Source of the DNA: Mytilus edulis
Taxonomy: Eukaryota > Mollusca > Bivalvia > Mytilida > Mytilidae
NCBI RefSeq assembly: GCF_963676685.1
Contig: NC_092349.1
Span: 79,248,604 to 79,312,603, forward strand
Length of the DNA: 64,000 bases
Direction: 5' to 3'
The notes below the pieces were generated by a model. The model was given only the letters and a program-made list of their open reading frames with translations, had not been told where the DNA came from and made no database searches. The position numbers were made by a program, and so were the translations under genes. Positions 37,291 to 50,103 of this stretch are shown here, piece after piece (position 1 is the stretch's first letter; each line of letters starts with the position of its first letter).

Positions 37291-37677
37291 AAGATCAAGG
37301 TTCATCTTGAACTTACAATTAATATCGATAAATCCTTGGCGAAGCATCACAATACATAGTAACAATTCCTCTTTATATATGTCAAAAAGAAGAGCATGCA
37401 ACGATTTATATAGTACTATCATTTACTTGTGTGAGAGGGAAAAAAGTAAGGGGTTCCTGACTTTAATAAGCAAATGCCATACAACATGTACAACAAAATC
37501 TAATGTAGTTTGATTAAAAATTGATTAATTCATTTCAGTGCACAAAACATTCATAACCAAATTTTGAAGTAACAACTCATATAAATGAGTGTTTGTAATT
37601 TTATCACAACAATTAAAACTTGATCTGCTTTCAAACAGATTACAACAATGAACTATACATTGGCGATTTAGTGCCAT

Positions 37678-37816
37678 ACTATCCGGACTTCAAGCAGTTT
37701 AAACCAATCATTTTTTAAACGGAAATTATACTTTTTTCTATTAAAAAATGATACCTAGACGCGGAAATTAGTAATTCATTGTATCTAATACGGAGAAGAA
37801 TTGTGGTAAATTCGTT
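37678..37816 (+). promoter_or_regulatory. Conserved upstream block of gene B first exon 1b
   Basis: Aligns by eye with 11788-11913 (ATCCGGACTT, AAACGGAAAT, AAGAATTGT, AATTCGTTATGG). Exon 1b is thus the closer positional counterpart of gene A exon 1. Confidence 0.5.
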
Positions 37817-37923
37817 ATGGTTAAACATCGTTGTTCATTCAGTTTGTTACTTTTATTAATTGTTAGCGATTTGACATCTGGACTAAGTATTACAGATGAC
37901 CATACATGCTCTAAATATATACG
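37817..37923 (+). CDS. Gene B exon 1b (class V signal peptide)
   Basis: 107 bp, starting MVKHRCSFSLLLLLIVSD and ending HTCSKYI plus CG at donor CG|GTCAGT. The join with exon 2 gives Arg. Same length and phase as 11914 and 36049. Confidence 0.8.
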
Positions 37924-40900
37924 GTCAGTACTTACATCAGTAAATGCTACTTAGATCTCATATTAATAATGACATTTGTTCTCTATTGCATATATATTGA
38001 CCAATTTTAGACAGCTTTTTATTGTTTATTGATGAATGTATGATACGTTTCATGTTTTCGAACGAAGCATCTACAGTTGCCTTTGAATTTGCATTCACCG
38101 TTTTACGTTCATGATATAGATAAGCATATGTACTGACGGAATTAAAAAGAGGAACTCTAAATCAGCCCGCCTACATACAATTTAACTATTCATTTCTTGG
38201 AGTAACGTAATTATTCATCTTTTCCATTTCATGACCATGAAACTGTTGTTATGTGCACAGTATGATAGATTTGTAAAGAACATTTAAATCTTAATTGAGA
38301 AATCCTAACATTTGGTTGTTAATAAAAAGAATAAGGTAGCCTTTTTGTGCTTCTTTGTTCCATTTTTTTTAATAGTAATTGAGATGATAACATGATGTTG
38401 GCTGCAGTATTCTTTTATTTACTTATTGTGTCTGGTTTGTTCTTGTGTTCACATATCTTTGTCAATATAATGGACTTTGATGCGACTGAATTGTCATACA
38501 AGCTAGATGTTTAGCTAGTTATCAAACCAGGTTCAATCTACTATTTTCTACATAAGAAAATGCGTGAACCAAGTCAGGCAGTTCAGTAAATTTATTGTTT
38601 TACGTTATATAAAAAAACAAATTATTGAAAAATCATTAGTTCTTTTAGCACCTTACATATTTGAAGTTTGTAGAATAAATGTTGAAAAGCAGCTAAACTA
38701 ATTTGTTCATTTTTTGAACCGACAATTTAAAGCAATCATTGGTTACAATTGTTTGTTTGTATAAAACAAATATATTTTAACACCCCAGTTAAAACCTCTA
38801 TTCAACATAACTTAGCCTAACGTTGTAAGACACATTCTCTAGTACGAACTCTGGGTTTATATACATTTCCTTTACTTACTCTATGGTCAAGGATATTTCT
38901 GCTAGTGTGTGTCAAAGATTGTTATAGGCTATGATTGTTCTTCTGGTATCTTTCGCTCCTATTCTATAGACAATGTCTTTGTATCATAACTACTTAAAAA
39001 AAAATATTTGTATTGCTTCGTGTACGGTAGATACATTTTATATATTGTGCCCCTTTCCCTTTTTGTTTTGTTATAAAGGAGTAGTAAGGGCGTATCATAT
39101 TTTTGTCGTGCTCATCACATATAAATTCTAATCATAATCTTGAGTAATAGTTTGTGTCTTCGAAAATATATTAGCGTATGGGCGTTGCATCTGAGTCTTA
39201 TCCCGTGTTTTAATTGAGTTTATGTTGCCCAATATTTAGTTCAGTATGAGGCTTCTGTTGACTGTTGTTTGTCTGATTAACTCATCATTTATACCAGGAT
39301 TGTAATTTGGTATTGCACCAGACACTCGTTTCATCTACAAAAACTCATCAGTGTCGTTTGAATATAAAAAAAAAGTTTAATAGGGAAAACAATTAATTAA
39401 AAAAAGCATTGAAGACCACTAATTCCTAAACGTTGATGTTTTTGTTTTATTTTCTATTTGTATTTGCATCCTAGGTTTCTTTTATGAATTAAAGTATATA
39501 TTTCATTTTCATGGATTAGTTGCTTTAGTCTTACTACTGAATTGTCATATAGCTCATCAACGGTTTCGGTACTTATACATCCTCGGATTTCAAATGTTTG
39601 GCTTTGAGTGTTCCTGATGAAGGTAAATCCAGAAAAGCGCTACGAACGCATTGATATAATTAAACGTTTTGTTTTCAATTTTTTACCGATAACAATCTAT
39701 TTCGCCAATACATTTATACCATTATATAAATATTTAATTAGTTCTTCTCAAGTAATTTGGAGTGAATATAATTTAATAATTTTATCCTTCATACCTATGA
39801 TTTAGGGAAATAAGACATATAAAAAGAGGAGTTACCAAATTGGTGTAAAATATTTCATTTATTTATTCAAAATGTTGCAAATGTTTTTTTCTATTGATAT
39901 GATTTGCCTTCGATAAATGCTATTGACTCTGTAAGTCTTTGAATGTGAAAAAAGGATGAACGTCGCTATGAAGGGATCAAATTAAATAAAGGCAACAGTA
40001 GTATACCGCTGTTAGAAATTCATCAATCGATTGAGAAAAACACAAATCCGGGTTTCAAACTAGAACTGATGGAAACACATCAAATATAAGAGACACAACA
40101 GAAACACAACATTAAAATTTAACACACACAGAAACGAACTAAAATATAACAATGGCCTTTTTCCTGACTTGGTACAGGATATTTTAATGACAAAAATGGT
40201 GTGGGCATACCAAACCTTCCGCTTTTATGGCAATGTTAAATATAACATTAAATGACATCATTATATGATAGGACTACAATACGAATGAATGGGAGAACAT
40301 ATAGGACAGAGAAGCACACGAATCATAGTAAACAAAAGCTAACAGGTTTAAAATTTTATACGCCAAACTCGCGCTTCGTCCACTCAAGACCAACAAGGCC
40401 AGTGAGACTCCGATGTTAAAGTTTGAATGCCAAAATTACCGATTTTAATAAAAATTTTGAGCTGAAAAAAAATTAACAAAAGAGCATTATTCAAAACAGT
40501 TCATTTAGGGAGATTTGTTGTTTTGTTTTATGAACCTATAGATTTAATAAAACATTTTATTATGTTGTTTAACATTAATAAAACACTTAGTTTCAGATAA
40601 GGGTGAGGGTTGTTAACATAAAAACGTTTAAACCTGCTGCAATTGTTTGCAACTGTCATAAGCCTGGAATCTGATGTTCAGAACTTGTCGTTTGATTATG
40701 TGGTTCTCGTTTTTTGTTTCTTTTATAAAGATTAGATCGTTGATTTTCCCGTTTGAATGATTTTACACTAGATATTTTTGAGCCCTTTCTAGCTTGTTGT
40801 TCGGTGTGAGCCAAGGCTCTGTGTTGGAGGCTGTATTTTGACAATTAATGGTATAATTTAATAAAGTGTGGCTTCAACGGAGAAAAGTCTTATTAGCACT

Positions 40901-43900
40901 CATACAACATCTGCTTATATCTATCTATATCTGATATTGAAATATTCGGTAATGTATGAACTAAATCTAATTGTGTGCTAAAAGTACACATTAAGTTATC
41001 TTTTCGTAACCAAAAGCTACGGGTTTAAATTTCAAATAAAAAAATCTGAACAAAAATCTTTGACCGCAAAAAAACACATGCAATAAAAAGGAATAGCCAT
41101 TAGCAAAGCCACGTATGTAAGAATAAAGATGCAACTAGAGAAGAAATAAAAAAGTGTCATATGTTTTAGTAATTCAGAAGACATGGTGTAATGCATATTA
41201 TTATATGACTAAAACTTATCTGTTTTCTCATTGGCAAAAGGCATAGGAAATCCTCATGATCAAACGTATTTTACGCGCAAGAAATTCGAGAGGTCAAAAT
41301 AAGAGTTTGAACAGCGTCCGTGTACCTAAATATATATATATCAGAGCAGTCAATGAAGTATGTTCAGGACGTCCAGTAAAGTCCCGTTATTTTTCTTTTT
41401 CTACCTGTTTTTGATGTATATTATCGCTTTCCTTCTTTTTTTGTGTATTTGTTTTTAGTTTACTTTATTTAATACATTAACTTAGCTACTGAAATATGCT
41501 ATAGTTAATTTAAAAATAGGGTGCAGTTTTAGAAGTATATTAAGCACATACTGGAAAATTGGATAAAGATCAAAAGTCATTCAATAAAATCAATAAAAGT
41601 AATTGTTAACTTTCGATTTCAGTTGATACAATGATTTATCAACGCCAGAGATATGACATTCACACTCGGTCGTTGGCCTCGGTGAATACATCATATACCA
41701 GGTGTTGATAAATCATTGTATCAGCCTCATAAAAGTCAATAATTGTATATAAATATACGCTTATATTATTTGAGACTGTGCTTATTCATTTATCATTTTC
41801 AAAATTTTTACTTATTTGGATTTCAAATTGTAAAGAAAACAAATATATTTATATAAGTTTCTTAATTGTGTTCTCTTTAGCCGAAAGAAGCCAGATGGAC
41901 AGTACTATAAACATATTGAAACGACATGTTGTCCTGATTTCATGGAAGTTGACAATCGGTGTTTAGGTAATTACTGGCCATTATTTAAATCATATAAGTT
42001 AGTGCTTACTTCGGAAACGTATTAGCACCACACATTTGTTTTTTTAGATATTTTGTCTTCTGGTGCGTTATTACATTTGAAGAAGAACCTTTTATATAAA
42101 GTTCAATTTACAGAGTTTTTTATTTGTTGTCTACGTTACCATCATCTCAGTCTTGTAAGCATGTATCTACATAAGCTATTTAATTTATGTGGTATGTGTT
42201 TATTCATGATATTTGTTAGAGAATCTGATTGAGGTTTAAAAGAAAAATAGAAAATAAGAAGATGTGATATGATAGCCAATGAAACAACTCTCCACGAAAG
42301 ACCAAAATGACACAGAAATTAACAAATATAATTCACCGAACGGTCTTCAACAATTAGCAAAACCCATACCGCTTAGTCAGCTATCAAAGGCCCGAAATGA
42401 CAATGTAAAACATTATAAACGGAAAAACTAACGGCCTTATTTATGTACAAAAAATAAACGAAAAACAAATATGTAACATATCAACAAACGATAACCACTA
42501 AATTAGAGGTTCCTGACTTCGGACAGGCACATACATACATATGGCAGAAAAAAACGCGTTTTGTATTGAAAAAAGGAGTATGGTTGTATTTTATAATTCT
42601 GAAAGAACATATCAAGAATACCAGAATATACATTGTAAAAGTTTATAAAAATGTCACTTTTGATGCTCGCTACCAAATTCTATATAAAATAAAATTCAGT
42701 AACAGTTCAAATACACATACAATACATGTCAGACATAAGAACCAGGAAATGAATATGTTATCACTGTGATTTCTGTCTTTATGTCACGAAATATTGAGAA
42801 AAAATGTTGTACAAAAAACGATTACTTCATAATAACAGCCATTTTGTTTTTTAAGTATTTGACCCAGTTTATAACAAAGTCGATTCTATTTTCAATTCAA
42901 GATATTCGTTTTCAGAGTGTCCTGCAGGCTACTATGGTCAGAATTGTAGTCATCCATGCCTTGACAATACATATGGGCAACTATGTAAATTGACGTGTAA
43001 TTGTACAGTTGAAGAATTATGCAACCCTAAGGCTGGTTGTAAATGTAAAGCAGGTTTTACTGGACCGAAATGTGATAAGGGTAAGACAGGTATTATGGTA
43101 TTAAGGAGTCTCCCATAAAAAAAGGAGAAAACAAATGAATAATGATTTGAAATTTGAATATATGTACTGAAATTTATTGCAATGTGTATACTAGTACGGT
43201 AAATAAAAAAAAACACGTAAAATACAGATCCAACCTGCTATTGTGACATCCACTCAATTGTTGGTGAACATGAAACTAAAACTACTTTTATTTGTTTCAG
43301 GATAATGGATAGTCTATGTATAATGGAGCCTTATTTTACACTATATAAGTCAATTTGTAAACATATCTTCGTATGAGAAAGTTAATGCATAATATATGTA
43401 CATACTGGTGTAATCAAACATCCCTATAAGATAGGGATATAATGAATAACTGTAACATTCAGTACATTTTGTAACATAATATTAAAATTGTTTGGAAATT
43501 TGTCACTATGCATAAAGAATTTCATCAAAAACTTCTAAAAAATGAATGGATATATAAGAAGCAATTACATTTGTTTTAAACGTAAGAAAATTAAATTTAG
43601 ATACGACGTCAAATTTTTTTCAATCATTTCTAGAATGCAGTGCAGGATTCTATGGGCCTAGTTGTATATACGACTGTGAATGTTCAAAGACGTCCGTATG
43701 CAACAAAAAAACTGGGGAGTGCACATGTGATAGAGGATGGATAGGAAATCATTGTGACAACAGTAAGTTACTAATATTCTATGTTTATAAAACAAACTTA
43801 TTATGAAATCAATTCGTAATGGAAGAAAACAGGAAACAGTAGAATAAGGCAACACTAGTAAAGAAAGGTTCAAATCGTACAATGTAATAACGAGGGAAAC

Positions 43901-46900
43901 GAAATGTCGTACATAAAATCTAATGAATCGCATTAACTTCCGATACTGAACTATGTTTTCTAATTTAATGATGTATTAAGTCAATTATTCGGTAAAACAA
44001 ATAATTTGTACAAGCAAATTTAAGTCATATACAATATAAAACTGAAATAAATTAGCTTCAACATTACTTATCCTGAATACCTATGACATCAGCTTTACTT
44101 GTGAAAAACAAAACGACCCCGGTGGTAATCTGAAAGCAATTTGAAATATAGATCAACATGTAGTTTGATTTTAATAAAAATCCAAATCAACAAACTTGAT
44201 ATTGAACAATTATTCTAAGATTTGAAGGTCATTTGTTGGTAATGTCTTTAACAATTTCCGACATTTGTCAGAGCGTTTCAATTTTTAGAATTAACTTTTA
44301 CTATTTCCGGAATCAAACTTAAATCCTTACAAAAATATTAAGAAATGTAAACTTTGAAAAATAATGTCATCATGATGAACCGTATAGTAAAGATTTAAAA
44401 AAGTAGAGCAGATTACTAATTTCCATATGAATTTGGGCCGTTCGTATCAAATTTTAAACGAGACCAATTGCATGTTTTTGATATGAAAACAGCCAACGCA
44501 AAAAAAAAAAGAACAAACAGTATTCAAATGTTTGAAGAATATACTGAAATGTCAATGTTGATGTTATTATTCAAGATGGATTTAATAGAGACTTTTAATA
44601 TACATGTAATGCGATGATATGTTTTGGTACTTAGTTTATATTTGAATGCATAATTACATGCGAATCTGATGCGACTGTCATGCAAGTGAGGTATTGAGAG
44701 CTATAAAACAAGGTGTTATCCACCATTTTCTACATTTTGAAAATGGCTTCACCAAGTCAGGAATATGATAGTTGTTGCCAATTAGGTAAATGCGTTTTAT
44801 CATTTGAATTTGCCATTGATTACGGACGTTCCGTATTGAACTTTCCTCGGAGTTCAGTATTTTTGTTATTTTTCTTTTTTCTAATATTAAAAAGAATATT
44901 ATAGTTCGAGTAGAAGAAAAATAAGCACAAAATGTTAAAGCATATTTTCGTATAGGATGCAGCATTTCAGGGAGGTCATTTTAGTGTCCAAAGTAGAGTC
45001 CTATACTAGACATCGCTTGTGAGATACGAAATCTAGAAGCGGATGAATAAAATATCTAAGTTGATTGAAGTTTGCAGTTGGTAGCATAATATTAATGAAC
45101 CACTTTTGTTTATAGAATGTGCCTCTGGCTACTATGGTATTGAGTGTGCTAACCGATGCAGTTGTTCGGCCAATCATCAATGTCATCACATGACAGGAGA
45201 TTGTCATTGTGAAACAGGGAAACAAGGATCGCACTGCAATGAAAGTGAGCATTGTTATTTATTATTTCAAAGTACATTGTCAATTGACCATTAGTCAGTG
45301 TGTCTAATTGTCACGGAAGTAATTGGTGCCTGGTACTAAAAATTAATTCTATATATAATGTTTGTTAAATTGTTGTTGGCAATTGAGAGAAATAATAATT
45401 CAGATTTTTTTTTCTCACAGATATGAACTAATTATATAATGACGTAATGCAAAATAAAATACGAGCAGGAAGGAAGTAAGATTATTCTTCCCTTACGTAC
45501 AGAACTATCTCAAATTAACCTCAACCTTTGAAAACTGTAGATATCATGTAACATTAAAATTTATGATAGCATTTGTTCCTGTTGTAGCATGTGACGCTGG
45601 TAAATATGGATTAAACTGCCTACAGTTATGTAGCTGTCAAGATTGCAATCCAGTAGACGGTGTCTGTCAACAAGTTGACAATGATGGTATTTTGTTTAAA
45701 TTGTATACAATTTGTTTTTTAAGTAAATGTTGAATATTAAACAAAAAATTGAGAAAAGCATGTTACAGTACACATTGCAATAAGAACATGAAAACATAAA
45801 AAATAACTGACGTCACTATCCCAAATGGAAAACCAGAAACGTGCTAATAAATATAAAAACAGGAAATAAGTGTATGAGGTATCAGTAAAGAACCAGGGTT
45901 AGCATTAAAATAGTTCTTTTGTTTTGTGCATATTATTATTTTTTTAAATATTAAGATCAAACTTCAAGGTTAATTAAAAAAAGAAAAAGTCCATAAAACC
46001 TTATAACATCAAATGCTCGACAATATTAACCATCGGCATGAATATAAAGCTACCGTAAAATTCCAGACTGGGTACAGGCAATTTTCCCAAAATGAAATGA
46101 TGATGTTAACCTAGTTTTATTGGTAGACAATTATTTATAGTTCTGTGAGAATATAACACGCAGATGATTAAATCTAAACAACAATATGATCAACATCATT
46201 GACTGATCAACAACCTTTGCACTGGTTATTGTCATCTTTACAGCTTATTTTACTCAATTAGTGGACTTTGGTCATGAATGTCACTGCGAACACTAACTTC
46301 AGAATTCAATCATATTTTTGTCTTTCTTGTTGAACGGTTTTTGAAATTTCAAAATCAAATGTTCAGAAAAGTAGTATTGTATCATTTTAGGCATATCAGT
46401 AGGGATAATAGTTGGCACAGTGGTTGGAATTTTGGTTTTGGTAGTCAGTCTTATTATTATTATCATGTTGAAATGCCGAACAAATAGTAGTGACAGGCAT
46501 CAACTTCAACAGAAGAAGAGGGGAGATTGTAGCAGTAACTACTATGAAGACATTGATGACTACGCTGAAATACCTGATTCAAAGCTACATCCGAATTATC
46601 CTTACAGCTATGCCGATTCCAATGATGTTAAACCGCCAATCAAAGAGAGAATACCGACGACAAAGAGAAAAACCAATCAGTACTTGTCTCTTACTGAAGC
46701 ACAGAGATTAAGTAAACTCTCAGCTACAAGTGGGGAACTAAAGAGTCATGGAGGTAGTACAGACTATTTGAATCCGTACACAGGATTACTCAAAGATGCC
46801 AAATGTGCTAGCTACCAAGATATCAACAAAGAAAAACAAGAACGGAAATCAAGCAGTGAGAGCATTCAATCTCAATCTGGATATGTGAAAATTGCATCAG

Positions 46901-47214
46901 GAACAACAGAGACAAAGGATGACAATAAAAGACAATGTAATGACTACACGGATGCACCACCTTCTACCAGATACAGCAATGGTAGTGATCTTGACAGACT
47001 TACCACGGAATCAAGAATCGAAAAGGGAATCAGTATCCAGTCTGGTTTATACTTGAAAATGAATTCGACTCTAAAAAGGGAAGCTCAAACTGAAGCAGAC
47101 AAGCGTACATTGAACATAGATGTCAAAGGCAGTCAGACGAATGGTTTTCTTCCAAAGATTACAGTAATCAGTCAAAGTGGTTCTACGGAGACTTTAAACA
47201 TCAAAAACCAATGA
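37817..47214 (+). CDS. Gene B: MEGF10/Draper/CED-1-like ITAM receptor (512 aa)
   Basis: Exons 37817-37923 (or 36049-36155, or 33528-33628), 41881-41966, 42916-43080, 43634-43762, 45116-45244, 45588-45686 and 46391-47214; 1539 coding bases with exon 1b or 1a. Domains: signal peptide, CCPDF EMI-like segment (to 64), ten-Cys EGF module (65-119), two eight-Cys EGF repeats (120-205), partial six-Cys repeat (206-238), membrane span (about 243-265), tail with ITAM at 368-383. It is a close paralogue of gene A that lacks the counterparts of A exons 4-7. The nearest first exon is used for the span. The ATG at 46420 lies inside the membrane-span exon and is not the start. An engulfment or immune receptor role is inferred. 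Confidence 0.88.
41624..41723. mobile_element. 100-bp hairpin MITE
   Basis: Arms 41624-41643 and 41704-41723 are perfect 20-bp inverted repeats, TGATACAATGATTTATCAAC and its complement. The centre holds CGGTCGTTGGCCTCGG. It lies 157 bp before exon 2 of gene B. Confidence 0.85.
41881..41966 (+). CDS. Gene B exon 2: EMI/Nimrod-like CC motif
   Basis: 86 bp. Encodes RKKPDGQYYK and TCCPDFMEVDNRC. Common acceptor for the three candidate first exons. Confidence 0.9.
42254..42543 (+). repeat. Dispersed repeat R1, + copy
   Basis: Shares with 15302 the words GACCAAAATGACACAGAAAT, AAAACCCATACCGC and AACAAATATGTAACA. Truncated at its far end. Confidence 0.7.
42916..43080 (+). CDS. Gene B exon 3: ten-cysteine EGF double module
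   Basis: 165 bp, 55 residues, from ECPAGYYGQNC to GPKCDK. Counterpart of gene A exon 3 with one extra residue (EE). Confidence 0.9.
43634..43762 (+). CDS. Gene B exon 4: EGF-like repeat
   Basis: 129 bp, eight cysteines, from ECSAGFYGPSC to GNHCDN. Counterpart of gene A exon 8, not exon 4. Confidence 0.9.
44700..44890 (+). repeat. Dispersed repeat R2, + copy
   Basis: Contains CCACCATTTTCTACATTTT, CACCAAGTCAGGAATATG and CCTCGGAGTTCAGTATTTTT, the last shared with 12190. It accounts for the ORF at 44713. Partial relatives at 38515-38590 and 59370-59440. Confidence 0.65.
45116..45244 (+). CDS. Gene B exon 5: EGF-like repeat
   Basis: 129 bp, eight cysteines, from KCASGYYGIEC to GSHCNE, with a GTGAGC donor. 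Counterpart of gene A exon 9. Confidence 0.9.
45588..45686 (+). CDS. Gene B exon 6: partial juxtamembrane EGF repeat
   Basis: 99 bp, 33 residues, six cysteines, ending VCQQVDND. Counterpart of gene A exon 10. Confidence 0.85.
46391..47214 (+). CDS. Gene B exon 7: membrane span and ITAM tail
   Basis: 273 residues and stop. Span begins GISVGIIVGTVVGILVLVVS and is followed by KCR. The tail has YEDIDDYAEIP, YLNP, the ITAM YTGLLKDAKCASYQDI (46777-46824), SGYVKI and YLKM, in the same order as gene A. It ends with the conserved SGSTETLNI block. Confidence 0.92.
46777..46824 (+). other. ITAM of gene B
   Basis: YTGL, eight residues, YQDI. Only three spacer or core residues differ from gene A, and all tyrosines and hydrophobic +3 residues are kept. 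Confidence 0.85.
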
Positions 47215-47300
47215 CAGAACTCAATTGCAATGAAATTGATTACAATTAATTTTCAGCTAATCAATGAGTTTTGCGACCGTTTTTTTGTAATTTTTTGTAA

Positions 47301-47306
47301 AATAAA
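47301..47306 (+). terminator. Polyadenylation signal of gene B
   Basis: AATAAA 87 bp after the stop; a second AATAAA lies at 47331. Confidence 0.55.
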
Positions 47307-47879
47307 TGTATCATAATAATGTAAAAAAAAAATAAAGAACTCTTGACTATTAGAAATTGTAAATAAAACTGAAGTCTTGAATTTCTCACATAAAGTCTTT
47401 ATTTTTATTTCTATTAACTGGAATAATAAGAGAGTTAAAATATAATACAAAGGTACAACACAGATATAAAAAGGAAGTCACACGATTGTTATATGTTCTG
47501 CGGAGAATCATAGTTGCCTGCTGTTGGTTACTGTTTAATCTTTTCGTTTTGCTATTTGATAACGGATTTTTCGTATTAATTTTCTATGATATTTTTGTAT
47601 ACAGATACAACCTATCAAAATCCTTAAGTTTCTTACTTGATCTGAATTTACACATGACCTTAAATCTTGCTATTAAATGGTCCTGCTTATTCAAAAAAAT
47701 ATTAAAGGAGAGAAACCACAAAAAAAAAGTTAAATAAAAACTCCAAACATGTCTAAATATGATTATCACAATAAAAAATGTTTGTTCGTGTTGTTCAATC
47801 TTTAGTTTTGGGTAAAACATTTGTTTTTATTCTGATTTCGTTTATTCATGTTGATGTTGTTTATCCCAGGGACTTGAAT

Positions 47880-48200
47880 AGTTGTGTACAATAGTTATCA
47901 AAGGTACCAGGATTATAATTTTATACACTAGACACGCGTTTCGTCTACATAAATCATCTCAGTGACGCTCGGATCTAAAAAGTTATAAAGCCAAATAAGT
48001 ACAAAGTTGAAGAGCATTGAAAGACCAACAATTTCAATAATGTTGTGCCAAATACGGCTAAGGTAATCTATTCCTGGGATAAGAAAATTCTTAGTTTTTG
48101 TGACAATCAAATATATGTCTTGATAGTTATCATAGGTACCAAGACTATGATTTAATTCACCATTGTACATATGACTCATCAGTGACTCTGAGATCAAATT
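47880..48200 (-). repeat. Two diverged copies of a dispersed repeat
   Basis: 47880-47970 holds GGTACCAGGATTATAATTTT and ACGCGTTTCGTCTACATAAA. 48115-48200 holds TAGTTATCATAGGTACCAAG and ACTCATCAGTGACTCTGAG. Shorter relatives occur at 39290-39350, 40360-40410 and 59735-59790. It is a widespread family, class unknown. Confidence 0.55.
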
Positions 48201-49890
48201 AGTTAAAGCAAAACAAATACAAAGTTGAAAAGTATTGAGGACCCAAAATATTCCTAGTAGACGAACATCGACAAGAATAGAGGCAAATTAAACTAGTTGT
48301 TCGAGCAGTTCACCTCCCTTGTATTGAAACTGACAAGGACAAATCAAAGCAAATACTAATAATAGCTACAAGCATTTTATACCACCGAACTTTTTTTCTG
48401 CAGCTTTGTGTTCCAGCTCCAAATTGGTCTGTAATTCATTGTTTGCGGTTCGTTTCGGCCTGTTCTCGTTTATATCAATCTATTATTGCGTTAGTATGAA
48501 GCAGTCCTTTTTTTTTACCCTTTAAAGTTAAATGACATAGGTGTTCCTCATTGTCGATAGCTTAACATGTACGACGACTTGTTATTTTGAACCGTCTTGA
48601 CTGTATGCCTTTGATTGATAGTGGCCGGACTGTCTATTCTATCAGATCCTTATAAATTTTCTTCTTTTAATGGTTTCTTTGTAGGCACGTAAGTATGTTT
48701 TATACCACCTGTTAAGGTGGTGCCAAACACTTGAACAACACAAATTTGGGTCTTTTAACTTTCCTAAAATTTTGACAAAATATTTAATTGACCGTTTCAC
48801 AAAAACTAAAAAAAAAATCATAAATTGAACCATGCCCTTAATATAAAAAGAATTGGATGTATAGAAATTCGATATACACTAATTTTCCTCATTCAGGATC
48901 TTGATGTTTCCTAGAATGTGATTAAACGTTCAGCTGAAGTTTACTGAGTTATCACCCTGTATTTGTTCTGTACTAACTAAGCTATTGCCTTGAAGGCGAA
49001 ACACAGCAAAACTTACTTCATAGAAACATACTTATGTGAATAAAAAGAAATGGGGTATTCGATCAAATTGAACAACATAAGTTACAAAAAGACATCTACA
49101 ATTTACAAATTCATTTAAACAGGTACACGTTTTCGATGAAAGTTTGTTGAAAAATCTGTTTTATCAGTTTCACTTTTGGCTTTTATCTTTCCCAATCGCA
49201 TGACAAAGAACAACTTTTCCAGTTAGTTAAAGTAAAACGTGTCGCACAATATTTCGTAGTTCTTTAACTCAACGGCTCAATAGAGTTGACGTAAGACAGA
49301 CATTCACAACATTTTCCCTCAATTATTACGGTACCAAGGAATCAGCATTAAACCCCCTTAAAAGATGACATTCATTCGTTATATCAACCAATCAATCATA
49401 GATATACGATAAAAGGCGGACAACCTGGTATGCATGGCATACTAAAAGGACAGTTTTGTCGTATCTTATCGTAAAACGTATTGAAGCTACTAGTATGCCC
49501 TTAGAATGTTTGAATGCAAATCAAGTTGTGATATATGTACCCTACTCATTGTTATGATTTAGGATGAAACACCGTGAATTTTCCTTGGAGAGAATAGTAA
49601 TAGAAGGATTATGCTAGGCTTGAATGATCGATAATTTGACAGGAAAGTGTCCATCTAAAAAAGAGAAAAAACAATCAACGCAACTGTCCGATTCTAAATT
49701 ATGTGGATAAGAAACAATAAAATATCCAGATCTGTTTTCATTGGTACAACTACATGTAGAAGGACCATACAACAGAAATTTATTTTACGATTCCCCACAT
49801 ATCGACACTGTATTGATACAATACATATACATAGACAAAGACAAATTAACATTAGTATAAACAATATTTAATTAATGGACTTTAACTTCA

Positions 49891-50103
49891 TACTGTGGAT
49901 ACATATATTTTCGTGGGTATCAATTTTCGTGGATGGCTGAAAACTTGCATATTCGTGGATATTCGATTTCGTGAGTTTGCCAATCTCTGTTTACAAATTC
50001 TGTTTAAAATATGTTATTCGTTGAACATTTCATTTCGTGGTTCACCTGTAACCACGAAAACCACGAACATTGGTATCCAACGAATAATAATGAATCCACA
50101 GTA
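49891..50103. mobile_element. 213-bp MITE with TACTGTGGAT termini
   Basis: Left end TACTGTGGATACATATATTT and right end ATAATGAATCCACAGTA form imperfect 35-bp inverted repeats bounded by TA, as in Tc1/mariner-type MITEs. The centre carries repeated TTTCGTGG words. The two + strand ORFs here derive from it. Confidence 0.8.
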
